Below, piece by piece: positions 1-7,515 of a DNA stretch of 64,000 nt. The DNA is from Salipiger pentaromativorans. Its GTDB lineage: Bacteria; Pseudomonadota; Alphaproteobacteria; Rhodobacterales; Rhodobacteraceae. Position 1 is the first letter of the stretch. Each line of letters begins with the position of its first letter. Made by a program: the position numbers and the translations under genes. The stretch covers positions 1 to 64,000 of the forward strand of contig NZ_JAMDHK010000018.1 in the NCBI RefSeq assembly GCF_024721115.1, written 5' to 3'. Under the pieces are notes generated by a model. The model was not told the origin of the DNA. It saw only the letters and a program-made list of their open reading frames with translations, and searched no databases.

Positions 1-17
1 GCGGGCTGCTTGGGCAT
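1..17 (-). CDS. Possible 5' end of a minus-strand gene running off the window start
   Basis: An ATG on the minus strand at position 17 is preceded by a purine-rich GAAGGAAG stretch at a suitable distance. Only about five codons (MPKQP) lie inside the window, so no function can be given. The terminator at 91-126 lies behind this start, so the gene would be transcribed away from it. Confidence 0.35.
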
Positions 18-90
18 GATGGGGCTTCCTTCTTCGTCCCGCAAAGTCTATACCAAACCCCTCAGAGCGCGAGGTTTTTCAGACCTTCCT

Positions 91-126
91 ATAAAAAGGC
101 CCGCCTGTTTTGTCGGGCCTTTTTAT
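91..126. terminator. Bidirectional rho-independent-type terminator
   Basis: A perfect 13-bp inverted repeat (91-103 and 114-126) with a 10-nt loop has an A-run on one side and a T-run on the other (core AAAAAGGCCCG / CGGGCCTTTTT). It could stop transcription from either direction. It separates whatever lies left of the window from the ACAD gene at 279. Confidence 0.85.
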
Positions 127-225
127 ACGAGCCGAATGGGCGGCGCGTTGATTGGATAAATCCGGATGCGCACGGTCCGAAGCCGTGTGACGCCCCGTCA
201 GAACGGCTCGGGTTCATTGTGAGAA

Positions 226-241
226 AAAAACACTTGTTAGA
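226..241. promoter_or_regulatory. Motif A operator, degenerate copy
   Basis: This matches 12 of 16 positions of the palindrome TCTAACAATTGTTAGA found intact at 3825. The right half-site (CTTGTTAGA) is preserved and the left half is degraded. It ends 37 bp before the ATG of the ACAD at 279, so it could act as a repressor site there. Confidence 0.55.
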
Positions 242-278
242 TTTTTTCAATGCAAGCATGACTCGATAGGAATAAAAC

Positions 279-1436
279 ATGTCTCTGATCAAGAACTCCC
301 CGAGTTGGGCAGTGGATGAACACAAGATGTTCGCCGATAGTACACGCAGGCTTTTCGATGCAGAGATGGCTCCGAAGATTGAAAAATGGGCGGAGCAGGG
401 AATTGTTGACCGCGACTTCTGGAAAACAGTCGGTCAGCAGGGTGTCATGGGTGGCTCGATTGCCGAAGAATATGGTGGGTTCGGTGGCGGCATCGGGTTC
501 GACGCGATTACCGTCTACGAGCAGGGGCGCACCGGTGATACGGGTTGGGGCTATGGGATCCAGTCCATCGTAATCCATTATCTCAACGCATATGGCAGTG
601 AGGAACAGAAGAAAAAGTGGTTGCCGAAACTGGTCAGCGGCGACAGCGTTGCGGCGATTGCCATGACCGAGCCTGGAACGGGCTCTGACCTCCAGAACGT
701 ACAAACCTATGCGGAAAAGGATGGCAACCACTACAAGATCAACGGTTCGAAGATCTTTATCACAAACGGGCACACGGCGGATCTCGTTGTTATCGTGGCA
801 AAGACCGATCGCAACGCCGGCGCTAAGGGCGTTTCATTGATCGTTCTGGAAACCGAGGGCACCGAGGGCTTTCGCCGGGGACGGAACCTGAAGAAACTGG
901 GTATGAAAGGTTCGGATACTGCTGAGCTGTTCTTCGAGGATGTGCGCGTGCCCACGGCGAACCTGCTTGGTCCGGAAGAGGGGCAGGGGTTCTACCAGCT
1001 GATGAAGCAGCTGCCTTGGGAGCGGCTGATGATCGGCATTACCGCCCTCGGTTTTATTGATTTTGCGATCGATGAAACGGTGAAATATGTTCAGGACCGC
1101 AAGGCATTTGGAAGCCGGATCATGGACTTCCAGAATACACGCTTCAAACTGGCGGAATGCAAAACCAAGGCCGAATTGCTACGTTCTTTCGTAAATGACG
1201 GGATCGCGCGTCTTGAAGCGGGCGAACTTGATGCGGCCACGGCTTCGATGGCGAAATGGTGGGGCAGCCAGACGCAGAACGAGGTCATGCATGAATGCCT
1301 GCAACTTCACGGCGGTTACGGTTTCATGATGGAATACCCCATCGCGCGACTTTATGCCGACAGCAGGGTCCAGATGATCTATGGCGGCACCAACGAGATC
1401 ATGAAGGAACTGATCGCACGTTCGCTGGATGTTTGA
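279..1436 (+). CDS. Acyl-CoA dehydrogenase (single-gene unit)
   Basis: This 385-residue protein has the full acyl-CoA dehydrogenase fold: an N-terminal helical domain with EEYGGFGGG near 63-71, the MTEPGTGSD segment near 129-137 that contacts flavin and substrate, and a C-terminal FAD domain with RKAFGSRI and QLHGGYGF. It would oxidise an acyl-CoA to the 2-enoyl-CoA and pass electrons to ETF. The late Glu of the YEGT type is Gly (IYGGTNEI), and a Glu is present at the helix-G position (E248 in WERL), as in isovaleryl- and long-chain-type enzymes. The gene stands alone, converges on the CoA-transferase at 1460 and has a motif A site upstream. Its substrate is unknown. Confidence 0.93.
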   Translation: MSLIKNSPSWAVDEHKMFADSTRRLFDAEMAPKIEKWAEQGIVDRDFWKTVGQQGVMGGSIAEEYGGFGGGIGFDAITVYEQGRTGDTGWGYGIQSIVIHYLNAYGSEEQKKKWLPKLVSGDSVAAIAMTEPGTGSDLQNVQTYAEKDGNHYKINGSKIFITNGHTADLVVIVAKTDRNAGAKGVSLIVLETEGTEGFRRGRNLKKLGMKGSDTAELFFEDVRVPTANLLGPEEGQGFYQLMKQLPWERLMIGITALGFIDFAIDETVKYVQDRKAFGSRIMDFQNTRFKLAECKTKAELLRSFVNDGIARLEAGELDAATASMAKWWGSQTQNEVMHECLQLHGGYGFMMEYPIARLYADSRVQMIYGGTNEIMKELIARSLDV

Positions 1437-1459
1437 TCCGTCGGGTGCCGGGTCGGAGA

Positions 1460-2626
1460 CTAGTCGCCCCCCGGACCGATGATCTCGTCGTTGTGTTCGC
1501 CCAGTCCGGGGGCGGGGCGCAGGTCATGCCGCGCCGGTGTCGCCGAGAATCGAATGGGCGGGCGTGTCATCCAGATCGTACCTTCGGTGGGGTGTTCGAC
1601 CTTCTGAAAGAAACCGGTTACGGAAAGGTGCGGATCGTTCGGCAGATCCGACAGGGTGTTCACCGGCATGGCGGGAATGTCGGCCTGCTCCATCAGGGCC
1701 AGCCAGTCGGCGGTTGTCCGCGTCAGCGCAATCCGAGCAACCATGTCGTAAAGGGCGCCGATGTTACGGCTGCGGGTGTCCATGTCGGTGACCCAGACGT
1801 GGTTGATCATGTCGTCGCGCCCGACCGTCTTGAAAAACCGCGCCCATTGGGCGTTGGTATAGGGCAGGATCGTGATGAACCCGTCCGCCGTCTGGAGCGG
1901 GCGGCGGTGCGGCACCAACATGCGGGCATATCCGAAATTCCTCGGCACCTCGTCGAATGTCGCGCCGTCCATGTGTTCGGCCAGCAGAAACGCCGTCAGC
2001 GTTTCGAACATCGGCACCTCGACATGCTGTGCCTGGCCCGTGCGTTCCCGATGAAACAGGGCTGCCATGACGGCATAAGCCGTGGTAACACCGCCAAGCT
2101 TGTCGGCAAGAATGGTCGGGGAATAATCGGGTTTTGCCTCTGGATCGCGAAGGGTGGGCAGGCTGGCCAAACCCGAAACCGCCTGGACGATGTCATCAAA
2201 GGCCGGTTTCGAAGCGTAAGGCCCGTCCTGCCCGTATCCGGTTGCAGAAACCGTGATCAGGCTCGGGTTCTCGTTCCGTAAGGTTTCCGGATCCAAAGAC
2301 AATCTGGCAAGCGCCGCGGGCCGGATGCTTGAAATCATCACATCGGCATCGACCAGCAACTTGCGCAGACGGTCGCGATCGGCTTGCGTTTTCAGGTCGA
2401 GTACGACGCTGCGCTTGTTGCGGTTGGCCCCTAGAAACGCAGCGCCCATCAACCTGTGCCGCGATGGCTGAACCTGGCGCAGAAGATCGCCCTCGGGCGC
2501 TTCCACCTTGATCACATCCGCTCCCAGATCTCCCAGCATCTGCGTGGCCAGAGGACCGAAGATGATCGACGTCAGGTCGATGATCCTGACGCTTTGCAGG
2601 ATTGCGGTGTTCTTTGCATTGGTCAT
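1460..2626 (-). CDS. Family III (CaiB/BaiF) CoA-transferase
   Basis: This 388-residue protein opens with the family signature VRIIDLTSIIFGPLATQ followed by GADVIKVEAPEGD near 36-47. The presumed catalytic Asp that forms the acyl-CoA intermediate's anhydride partner is D175 in LADKLGG. Family members move CoA between carboxylic acids or racemise 2-methylacyl-CoA. The start at 2626 was chosen because AGGAAA lies in front of it and because a longer frame adds 65 residues with no family similarity. It lies 16 bp behind the second CoA-transferase (2643-3788), so the two form an operon. Such pairs may be isofunctional or act as a complex. Confidence 0.92.
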   Translation of the reverse strand: MTNAKNTAILQSVRIIDLTSIIFGPLATQMLGDLGADVIKVEAPEGDLLRQVQPSRHRLMGAAFLGANRNKRSVVLDLKTQADRDRLRKLLVDADVMISSIRPAALARLSLDPETLRNENPSLITVSATGYGQDGPYASKPAFDDIVQAVSGLASLPTLRDPEAKPDYSPTILADKLGGVTTAYAVMAALFHRERTGQAQHVEVPMFETLTAFLLAEHMDGATFDEVPRNFGYARMLVPHRRPLQTADGFITILPYTNAQWARFFKTVGRDDMINHVWVTDMDTRSRNIGALYDMVARIALTRTTADWLALMEQADIPAMPVNTLSDLPNDPHLSVTGFFQKVEHPTEGTIWMTRPPIRFSATPARHDLRPAPGLGEHNDEIIGPGGD

Positions 2627-2642
2627 GGGTTGATTTCCTGTT

Positions 2643-3788
2643 CTAGGAACGAGAACCGAATTCCGCGCGAATGGCCGCTCCATCGGCGTCCAATGCGGGG
2701 GACGGTCCGATCGCGGCTTCGGTGCTGCCGCGTCGTATCGGGGGCATTGCGATGCTGACAGGTCCCGAGGGCGTGCCGATGGTCGCCCGATCAAGTTGCG
2801 GGTGATCCGACAGCGCGGCAACGTCGTTCACCGCCGCCGATGCAATGCCCGCGCCATCGAGCAGCTTCAACAATTCGGCACGTTCGTGCGCGCCGAACAC
2901 GGTCTTGATAAGCTCTTCGAGTTCCGATTTGTGCGCGATCCTGGCTGAATTATCATGGAATCGCGGATCATCGGCCAAGGCCGGGTCGCCGAGAATCTGT
3001 ACGCAGAACCGGTTCCATTCGCGGCTGTTCTGGACCGAGATGACGACCTGTTCACCGCCTCGGCAGTGGAATGCGCCGTAGGGGCATATGACAGAGTGAC
3101 CAAGCCCGGTTCTGGGCGTGGGCTGATTGGCATAGTCGTGAAAAAGAAGCGGAACCGCCATCCAGTCCGCCATGACGTCGAACATGGCCACCGAGAGGCC
3201 GCTGCCCTTGCCGGTTCGATCACGCCCGACCAGCGCTTCGCAGATCCCGGCATGGGCTGTCATGCCGGTGGCGATATCGCAGACCGACACGCCGACCCGC
3301 CCCGGTCCATCCGGCGTGCCGGTCACCGATGCCAGGCCGCTTTCGCATTGCACCAGAAGATCATAGGCCTTGGCGTTGCGCATCGGGCCGTCCTCTCCGT
3401 AGCCGGTGATGTCGCAGGTCACCAGACGCGGAAACCTCTCTCGCAGACTTGCGGAATCGAGCCCGAGCTTGGCCAGCGCGCCGGGCAGCAGGTTCTGAAT
3501 AAACACATCCGCGTTTTCCAGCATCCTGAGCAGGATTTCACGGTCTTCGTCGGCTTTAATGTCCAAGGCGACCGATTCTTTGCCTCGGTTCAGCCATGTG
3601 AAATAGGCGCTTTCACCGTTGGCGGCGGTATCGTAGGCGCGGGCGAAATCGCCGGCTCCCTTGCGTTCGATCTTGATCACACGCGCGCCGGCATCGGCCA
3701 GCCGCGAGGAGCAAAAAGGCGCGGCGACTGCCTGTTCCAGCGCAACGACGAGTTTGCCGGAAAGGGGGGCTAAATCTGAACCTGGCAT
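2643..3788 (-). CDS. Family III (CaiB/BaiF) CoA-transferase
   Basis: This 381-residue protein is a second family III CoA-transferase. It has GARVIKIERKGAGDFAR near 34-50, a GKESVALDIK motif, DITGYGEDGP near 126-135 and the likely catalytic D171 (VCDIATGM). It is first in a two-gene minus-strand operon and is transcribed away from the DUF35-thiolase operon at 3893. The shared 104-bp control region carries a perfect motif A palindrome. It probably activates the growth substrate or a pathway intermediate by CoA transfer; the acid is not identifiable. Confidence 0.92.
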   Translation of the reverse strand: MPGSDLAPLSGKLVVALEQAVAAPFCSSRLADAGARVIKIERKGAGDFARAYDTAANGESAYFTWLNRGKESVALDIKADEDREILLRMLENADVFIQNLLPGALAKLGLDSASLRERFPRLVTCDITGYGEDGPMRNAKAYDLLVQCESGLASVTGTPDGPGRVGVSVCDIATGMTAHAGICEALVGRDRTGKGSGLSVAMFDVMADWMAVPLLFHDYANQPTPRTGLGHSVICPYGAFHCRGGEQVVISVQNSREWNRFCVQILGDPALADDPRFHDNSARIAHKSELEELIKTVFGAHERAELLKLLDGAGIASAAVNDVAALSDHPQLDRATIGTPSGPVSIAMPPIRRGSTEAAIGPSPALDADGAAIRAEFGSRS

Positions 3789-3822
3789 GAGTTTCTCTCA
3801 ATTGATCCTGAAAGGTTGACTA

Positions 3823-3851
3823 AATCTAACAATTGTTAGAAACATAATCAA
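3823..3851 (-). promoter_or_regulatory. Predicted promoter for the CoA-transferase pair
   Basis: Read on the minus strand, TTGATT (3851-3846) and TAGATT (3828-3823) are separated by 17 bp, which fits a housekeeping-sigma promoter. The motif A palindrome at 3825-3840 covers the -10 box and most of the spacer, so a bound protein would block polymerase. Confidence 0.5.
3825..3840. promoter_or_regulatory. Motif A operator, perfect 16-bp palindrome
   Basis: TCTAACAATTGTTAGA is identical to its reverse complement. It lies 37 bp from the start of the minus-strand CoA-transferase and 53 bp from the start of the plus-strand DUF35 gene, so one dimeric regulator could control both operons. Related copies are at 226, 7486, 48530 and 53253. 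Confidence 0.8.
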
Positions 3852-3892
3852 TACGATTAGACAAAGACTGGATCGCTTGAAGGAGAACGCCG

Positions 3893-4270
3893 GTGCAGGA
3901 CGCCAAACGACCAGACCAGTTTTTCCAACGCGCGCTGGCAGAGGGAGAGATCCTGCTGCCCAAGTGCGACGACTGCGGGGGATATCACTTTTTCCCGAGA
4001 GTCCTGTGTCCCCATTGTCATGGCAGCGCGATTTCTTGGAAGAAGGCTAGCGGCAAGGGACGGGTCCACACCACAACAGTTGTGCGCCGAAAGCCCGAAC
4101 GGGGCGGCGATTACAACGTATGCGTCGTCGAGCTGGATGAGGGTGTCCGGATGATGAGCCGGGTCGAGGGCATTGCTCCGGGTGAGGTCGCCATCGACAT
4201 GCCGGTAACCGCCTTCGTGGGCGAGGCCGAGGGTGTTCCGGCCGTGCTTTTCAAGCCGTCGGAGGGATAA
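3893..4270 (+). CDS. DUF35 zinc-ribbon/OB-fold acyl-CoA-associated protein
   Basis: This 125-residue protein has a zinc ribbon (C25, C28, C39, C42; CX2C-X10-CX2C) followed by an OB-fold domain with the family motif VVRRKPERGGDYNV and an LDEGVRMMSRV strand. DUF35 proteins pair with thiolase-fold partners, as in the steroid side-chain aldolases (Ltp2 with the DUF35 part of ChsH2). The GTG or ATG start is unclear at the exact base, but the 3893 frame gives a normal length. It sits 3 bp before the thiolase-fold gene at 4274, which implies co-translation and complex formation. Confidence 0.9.
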   Translation: MQDAKRPDQFFQRALAEGEILLPKCDDCGGYHFFPRVLCPHCHGSAISWKKASGKGRVHTTTVVRRKPERGGDYNVCVVELDEGVRMMSRVEGIAPGEVAIDMPVTAFVGEAEGVPAVLFKPSEG

Positions 4271-4273
4271 GCC

Positions 4274-5425
4274 ATGACCACTGAACTTCGGGGGAAATCC
4301 GCCATCGTAGGTACCGGTCATGCCGGTTTCGGAGAAGCCCATGGCCTGACGGCCTATGATGTCATGGCGCAATCTGCGCTTGCGGCGCTTGGCGATGCCG
4401 GGCTGAAACTGTCCGACGTCGACGGGCTGTTTTGCACCATGATGGAAGACAGCATGCCGGCGCTTATGGCGGCGGAGTATCTGGGCATCCAGCCCCGTTT
4501 CATTGATGGCACGATGTCGGGCGGTTCGTCTTTCGTAAACTACCTGACGTCCGCGACCATGGCGCTGGACGCCGGTCTGTGTGATGTCGCGCTGATTGTT
4601 TATGGCTCCAACCAGCGCACCGCGTCGGGCAGACTCGTGACCGCTTCACGTCCGCCGGCCTACGAGGCGCCGTATAATCCGCGCTATCCGATCTCGGCCT
4701 ATGCGATGGCGGCGGCGCGGCACATGCATGAATATGGCACCACCCGCGAACAGCTGGCCGACGTGGCCGTTGCTGCGCGGGCCTGGGCGCAGCACAACCC
4801 CGAAGCGTTCGAGCGCGGCCCGCTGACCCGCGAGGACGTGTTGGGTGCGCGCATGGTGGGCGATCCATTGACCGTGCGCGACTGTTGTCTTGTCACCGAC
4901 GGCGGCGGCGCGATCGTAATGGTCCGCGCGGACCGCGCCCGGGATTTCCCGAAGGCGCCTGTCTATGTGCTGGGCAGTGCTGCGGCAAGCTCGCACCGGC
5001 AGATTTCGCAGATGAAGGATTTCACCGTGACCGCAGCCCGCGACTCGGGCGCGCGCGCCTTTGCGACGGCCGGCGTGACCCCTGCGGATATCCAGGCGGT
5101 CGAGCTCTATGATGCCTTCACCATCAATACCATCCTGTTTCTTGAAGATCTGGGGTTCTGCGCCAAGGGCGATGGCGGGGCCTTTGTCCAGGGCGGGCGC
5201 ATCGCGCCTGGCGGGGCCTTGCCGGTGAACACGAATGGCGGAGGCCTGTCCTGTGTGCACCCCGGGATGTACGGTATCTTCACAGTGATCGAGGCTGCTC
5301 GTCAGATCCGTGGCGACGCGCCGGGCATTCAGTTGAAGGATATTGATCTGGCGCTGGCGCATGGCAACGGCGGTGTGCTGTCCAGTCAGGTCACGGCCAT
5401 ACTTGGATCGCAAAACACGCTCTGA
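4274..5425 (+). CDS. Thiolase-fold protein lacking both catalytic cysteines (Ltp2/SCP-x type, putative aldol lyase)
   Basis: This 383-residue protein has the SCP-x/lipid-transfer thiolase fold. The nucleophilic-Cys loop reads MSGGSSFVN (S85/S86 instead of Cys), and the second thiolase Cys is replaced in LAHGNGG (H363). The active-site His of the HPG motif is kept (H329, SCVHPGMYG). Loss of both cysteines argues against classical thiolysis. In the Ltp2 family, proteins like this with DUF35 partners catalyse retro-aldol cleavage of 3-hydroxyacyl-CoA side chains. It is coupled to the DUF35 gene 3 bp upstream, and a MaoC hydratase that could supply the 3-hydroxyacyl-CoA follows. Confidence 0.88.
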   Translation: MTTELRGKSAIVGTGHAGFGEAHGLTAYDVMAQSALAALGDAGLKLSDVDGLFCTMMEDSMPALMAAEYLGIQPRFIDGTMSGGSSFVNYLTSATMALDAGLCDVALIVYGSNQRTASGRLVTASRPPAYEAPYNPRYPISAYAMAAARHMHEYGTTREQLADVAVAARAWAQHNPEAFERGPLTREDVLGARMVGDPLTVRDCCLVTDGGGAIVMVRADRARDFPKAPVYVLGSAAASSHRQISQMKDFTVTAARDSGARAFATAGVTPADIQAVELYDAFTINTILFLEDLGFCAKGDGGAFVQGGRIAPGGALPVNTNGGGLSCVHPGMYGIFTVIEAARQIRGDAPGIQLKDIDLALAHGNGGVLSSQVTAILGSQNTL

Positions 5426-5448
5426 CGGCAACTAAGGGAGGAAAGATC

Positions 5449-6306
5449 ATGCCACTGGATTTCGAAGCACTTTCGAATTGGGATTTCGAAGAGATCAAGC
5501 AGACTCTGACCGAGCGGGATACCATCCTTTACGCACTCGGGCTGGGGTTCGGCGAAGATCCGACAGACAAGAAAGAACTGGCCTTTGTCTATGAGGACGG
5601 TCTGAAGGCGGTTCCCTCGATGGCGGTCATTTTGGGGTATCCCGGCTTCTGGCTGCGCGATCCCAAGACCGGCGTAAACTGGCAAAAAGTGCTGCACGGA
5701 GAACAGTGGCTCGACATCTACAAGCCGCTGCCGACACATGGCCGGATTGTCGGCCGCAGCCAGATCGACTTCATCTCGGACAAGGGCGAGGGCAAGGGCG
5801 CTGTGATCTATCAAAGCCGCGAGATCATCGACGCGGACAGCGGCGACAAGCTGGCACGCGTCGCGATGTCGGCCTTCGCCCGGGGCGACGGCGGATTCGG
5901 CGGCGAGAACAGGCCCGGCCCGACGCCGGCGGTGCTGCCGGACCGGGTGCCCGATCACATATGTGATATCGAGACGCTTCCGCGCCAGGCGCTGATCTAC
6001 CGGCTCAGCGGCGACATGAACCCGCTGCATGCCGACCCCGATGTCGCGCGGTCGGTCGGGTTCGACCGCCCGATCCTGCACGGTTTGGCGACCTATGGTC
6101 TGGCCGCCCGGGCGATTCTCAAGACGTTGCTGGACTATGATTCTGCCCGGCTTGTCGGTCTGGATGTTCGGTTCTCGGCTCCGGTCTATCCCGGCGAAAC
6201 CGTGCGGTTCGAAATCTGGGAAGAGGACGGCGAGGCCCGGTTTCGAGCGTCTATTCCTGCACGCGACGTGGTTGTTCTGAACAACGGCGCGGCGCGCTTT
6301 GCCTGA
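5449..6306 (+). CDS. Two-domain MaoC-type enoyl-CoA hydratase (hydratase 2 family)
   Basis: This 285-residue protein has an N-terminal non-catalytic hot-dog domain (about 1-145) and a C-terminal MaoC domain. The hydratase 2 motif SGDMNPLHADP supplies the catalytic D189, N191 and H194. It would hydrate a 2-enoyl-CoA to the (R)-3-hydroxyacyl-CoA. A GGAGG ribosome site precedes the ATG. It lies between the DUF35/thiolase-like pair and a CoA-transferase in one operon. The coding sequence contains an exact copy of the motif B palindrome at 5955-5964. Confidence 0.92.
   Translation: MPLDFEALSNWDFEEIKQTLTERDTILYALGLGFGEDPTDKKELAFVYEDGLKAVPSMAVILGYPGFWLRDPKTGVNWQKVLHGEQWLDIYKPLPTHGRIVGRSQIDFISDKGEGKGAVIYQSREIIDADSGDKLARVAMSAFARGDGGFGGENRPGPTPAVLPDRVPDHICDIETLPRQALIYRLSGDMNPLHADPDVARSVGFDRPILHGLATYGLAARAILKTLLDYDSARLVGLDVRFSAPVYPGETVRFEIWEEDGEARFRASIPARDVVVLNNGAARFA
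5955..5964. promoter_or_regulatory. Motif B palindrome inside a coding region
   Basis: CACATATGTG occurs here within ATCACATATGTGAT, a 14-bp perfect palindrome inside the MaoC gene. Unlike the copies at 30990, 36291 and 38197 it is not upstream of a gene start. Codons Asp-His-Ile-Cys-Asp explain it as coding sequence, so regulatory use is uncertain. Confidence 0.25.
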
Positions 6307-6316
6307 GGCAGTGAAG

Positions 6317-7453
6317 ATGGCTCAACCGCTCAAGGATATCCTGGTGCTGGATTTCAGCACACTTCTTCCCGGTCCGATGGCGACGCTCATGCTGTCCGAG
6401 GCTGGCGCCGAAGTGATCAAGTTCGAACGGCCCGGAGCCGGCGAGGACGCGCGCCACACGGAGCCAAAGATCGACGGAGAGAGCATCGGATTTGCTGTGT
6501 TGAACCACGGCAAGCGATCGGTGGCCATCGACCTCAAGTCAAGGGGCGCAGTGGAACGTCTGCGCCCCTTGATCGAGAAGGCCGATGTTCTGGTAGAGCA
6601 GTTTCGTCCCGGCGTGATGGACCGGCTGGGGCTTGGTTATGAAGCGGTGCGAAAGATCAATCCCGGTCTCATCTATTGTTCGATCACCGGCTATGGCCAG
6701 ACCGGACCAAAGGCCAGCGCCGCCGGCCACGATCTCAACTACGTCGGTGATGCGGGTATCCTGTCGCTCAGTCGCGGACCGGATGACCAGCCAACAGCCC
6801 CGTTCGGGCTGGTCGCCGATATCGGAGGCGGAACCTATCCTGCGGTGATGAATATCCTGCTGGCCCTGATTGCGCGGCAGGCAAGCGGGCAGGGGACGCA
6901 TCTGGATATCGCAATGGCCGAGGGGGCGTTCGCCTTTGCCTATTGGGCCCATGCCGAAGGTGTGATTGCCGGGCAGAACATCGAAAGCGGTGGCAGCCGT
7001 CTGACGGGTGGCCTGGCCCGGTATCGGCTTTATACGGCTGCGGACGGGCGTCAGATCGCCGTCGGCGCGTTGGAAGAAAAGTTCTGGCAGTCGTTCTGCG
7101 ATGTCATTGGTTTGCCTGTGGCCCTTCGCGATGACTGGTCCGATCCAAATGCCTGTGCCGCAGAGGTTGCACGTCGTCTGAGGGAACACCCCTCGACCCA
7201 TTGGGAGCCTTTGCTGGCTGCGGCAGATTGCTGCTGTTCGGTCGTGAAGACGCCCGCCGAGGCGGCGCGTGACCCGCATTTCAAAGCGCGTGACGTGTTC
7301 GGGCGGACCGTAAAAATCTCCGGCCGGGACGCGCCCGCTTTGCCGCTGCCAATTGCCCCGGAGTTCCGTTCTTCCGGAAATTCGGTCGGAGTTGCAGCCA
7401 CTCTGGGCGAAGACAATCCGCGTTATGGCGTGGACCAACCGAAAACAGAGTAA
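6317..7453 (+). CDS. Family III (CaiB/BaiF) CoA-transferase
   Basis: This 378-residue protein carries the family signature ILVLDFSTLLPGP, then GAEVIKFERPGAGED near 30-44 and the likely catalytic D168 (LVADIGGGT). A GAGG sequence 8 bp upstream of ATG 6317 favours this start over an in-frame TTG at 6299 that overlaps the MaoC gene. It is last in the 3893-7453 operon. It may be a CoA-transferase or an alpha-methylacyl-CoA racemase-like enzyme, which sequence motifs alone do not separate. The neighbouring retro-aldol and hydratase genes would fit a branched acyl-CoA substrate. Confidence 0.9.
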   Translation: MAQPLKDILVLDFSTLLPGPMATLMLSEAGAEVIKFERPGAGEDARHTEPKIDGESIGFAVLNHGKRSVAIDLKSRGAVERLRPLIEKADVLVEQFRPGVMDRLGLGYEAVRKINPGLIYCSITGYGQTGPKASAAGHDLNYVGDAGILSLSRGPDDQPTAPFGLVADIGGGTYPAVMNILLALIARQASGQGTHLDIAMAEGAFAFAYWAHAEGVIAGQNIESGGSRLTGGLARYRLYTAADGRQIAVGALEEKFWQSFCDVIGLPVALRDDWSDPNACAAEVARRLREHPSTHWEPLLAAADCCCSVVKTPAEAARDPHFKARDVFGRTVKISGRDAPALPLPIAPEFRSSGNSVGVAATLGEDNPRYGVDQPKTE

Positions 7454-7459
7454 ATCCCG

Positions 7460-7488
7460 TTGACGGGCAGGATTTGAATCGGTAATCT
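7460..7488 (+). promoter_or_regulatory. Strong sigma-70-type promoter for the 7516-13001 operon
   Basis: TTGACG (7460-7465) and TAATCT (7483-7488) are separated by exactly 17 bp. The -10 box runs into the motif A palindrome at 7486-7501, so binding there should repress initiation. Confidence 0.7.
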
Positions 7489-7501
7489 AACATTTGTTAG
7501 A
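7486..7501. promoter_or_regulatory. Motif A operator, 15 of 16 match
   Basis: TCTAACATTTGTTAGA differs from the perfect copy at 3825 by one central base. It covers the end of the -10 box and the likely transcription start of the downstream operon and ends 14 bp before the first ATG. Confidence 0.8.
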
Positions 7502-7515
7502 AAAAGGGGGGGCCA

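Noticed and set aside
1295-2281. A 328-codon open frame on the plus strand
   Set aside because: It runs antisense to the CoA-transferase at 1460-2626, has no recognisable domain, and reflects codon bias of the real gene.
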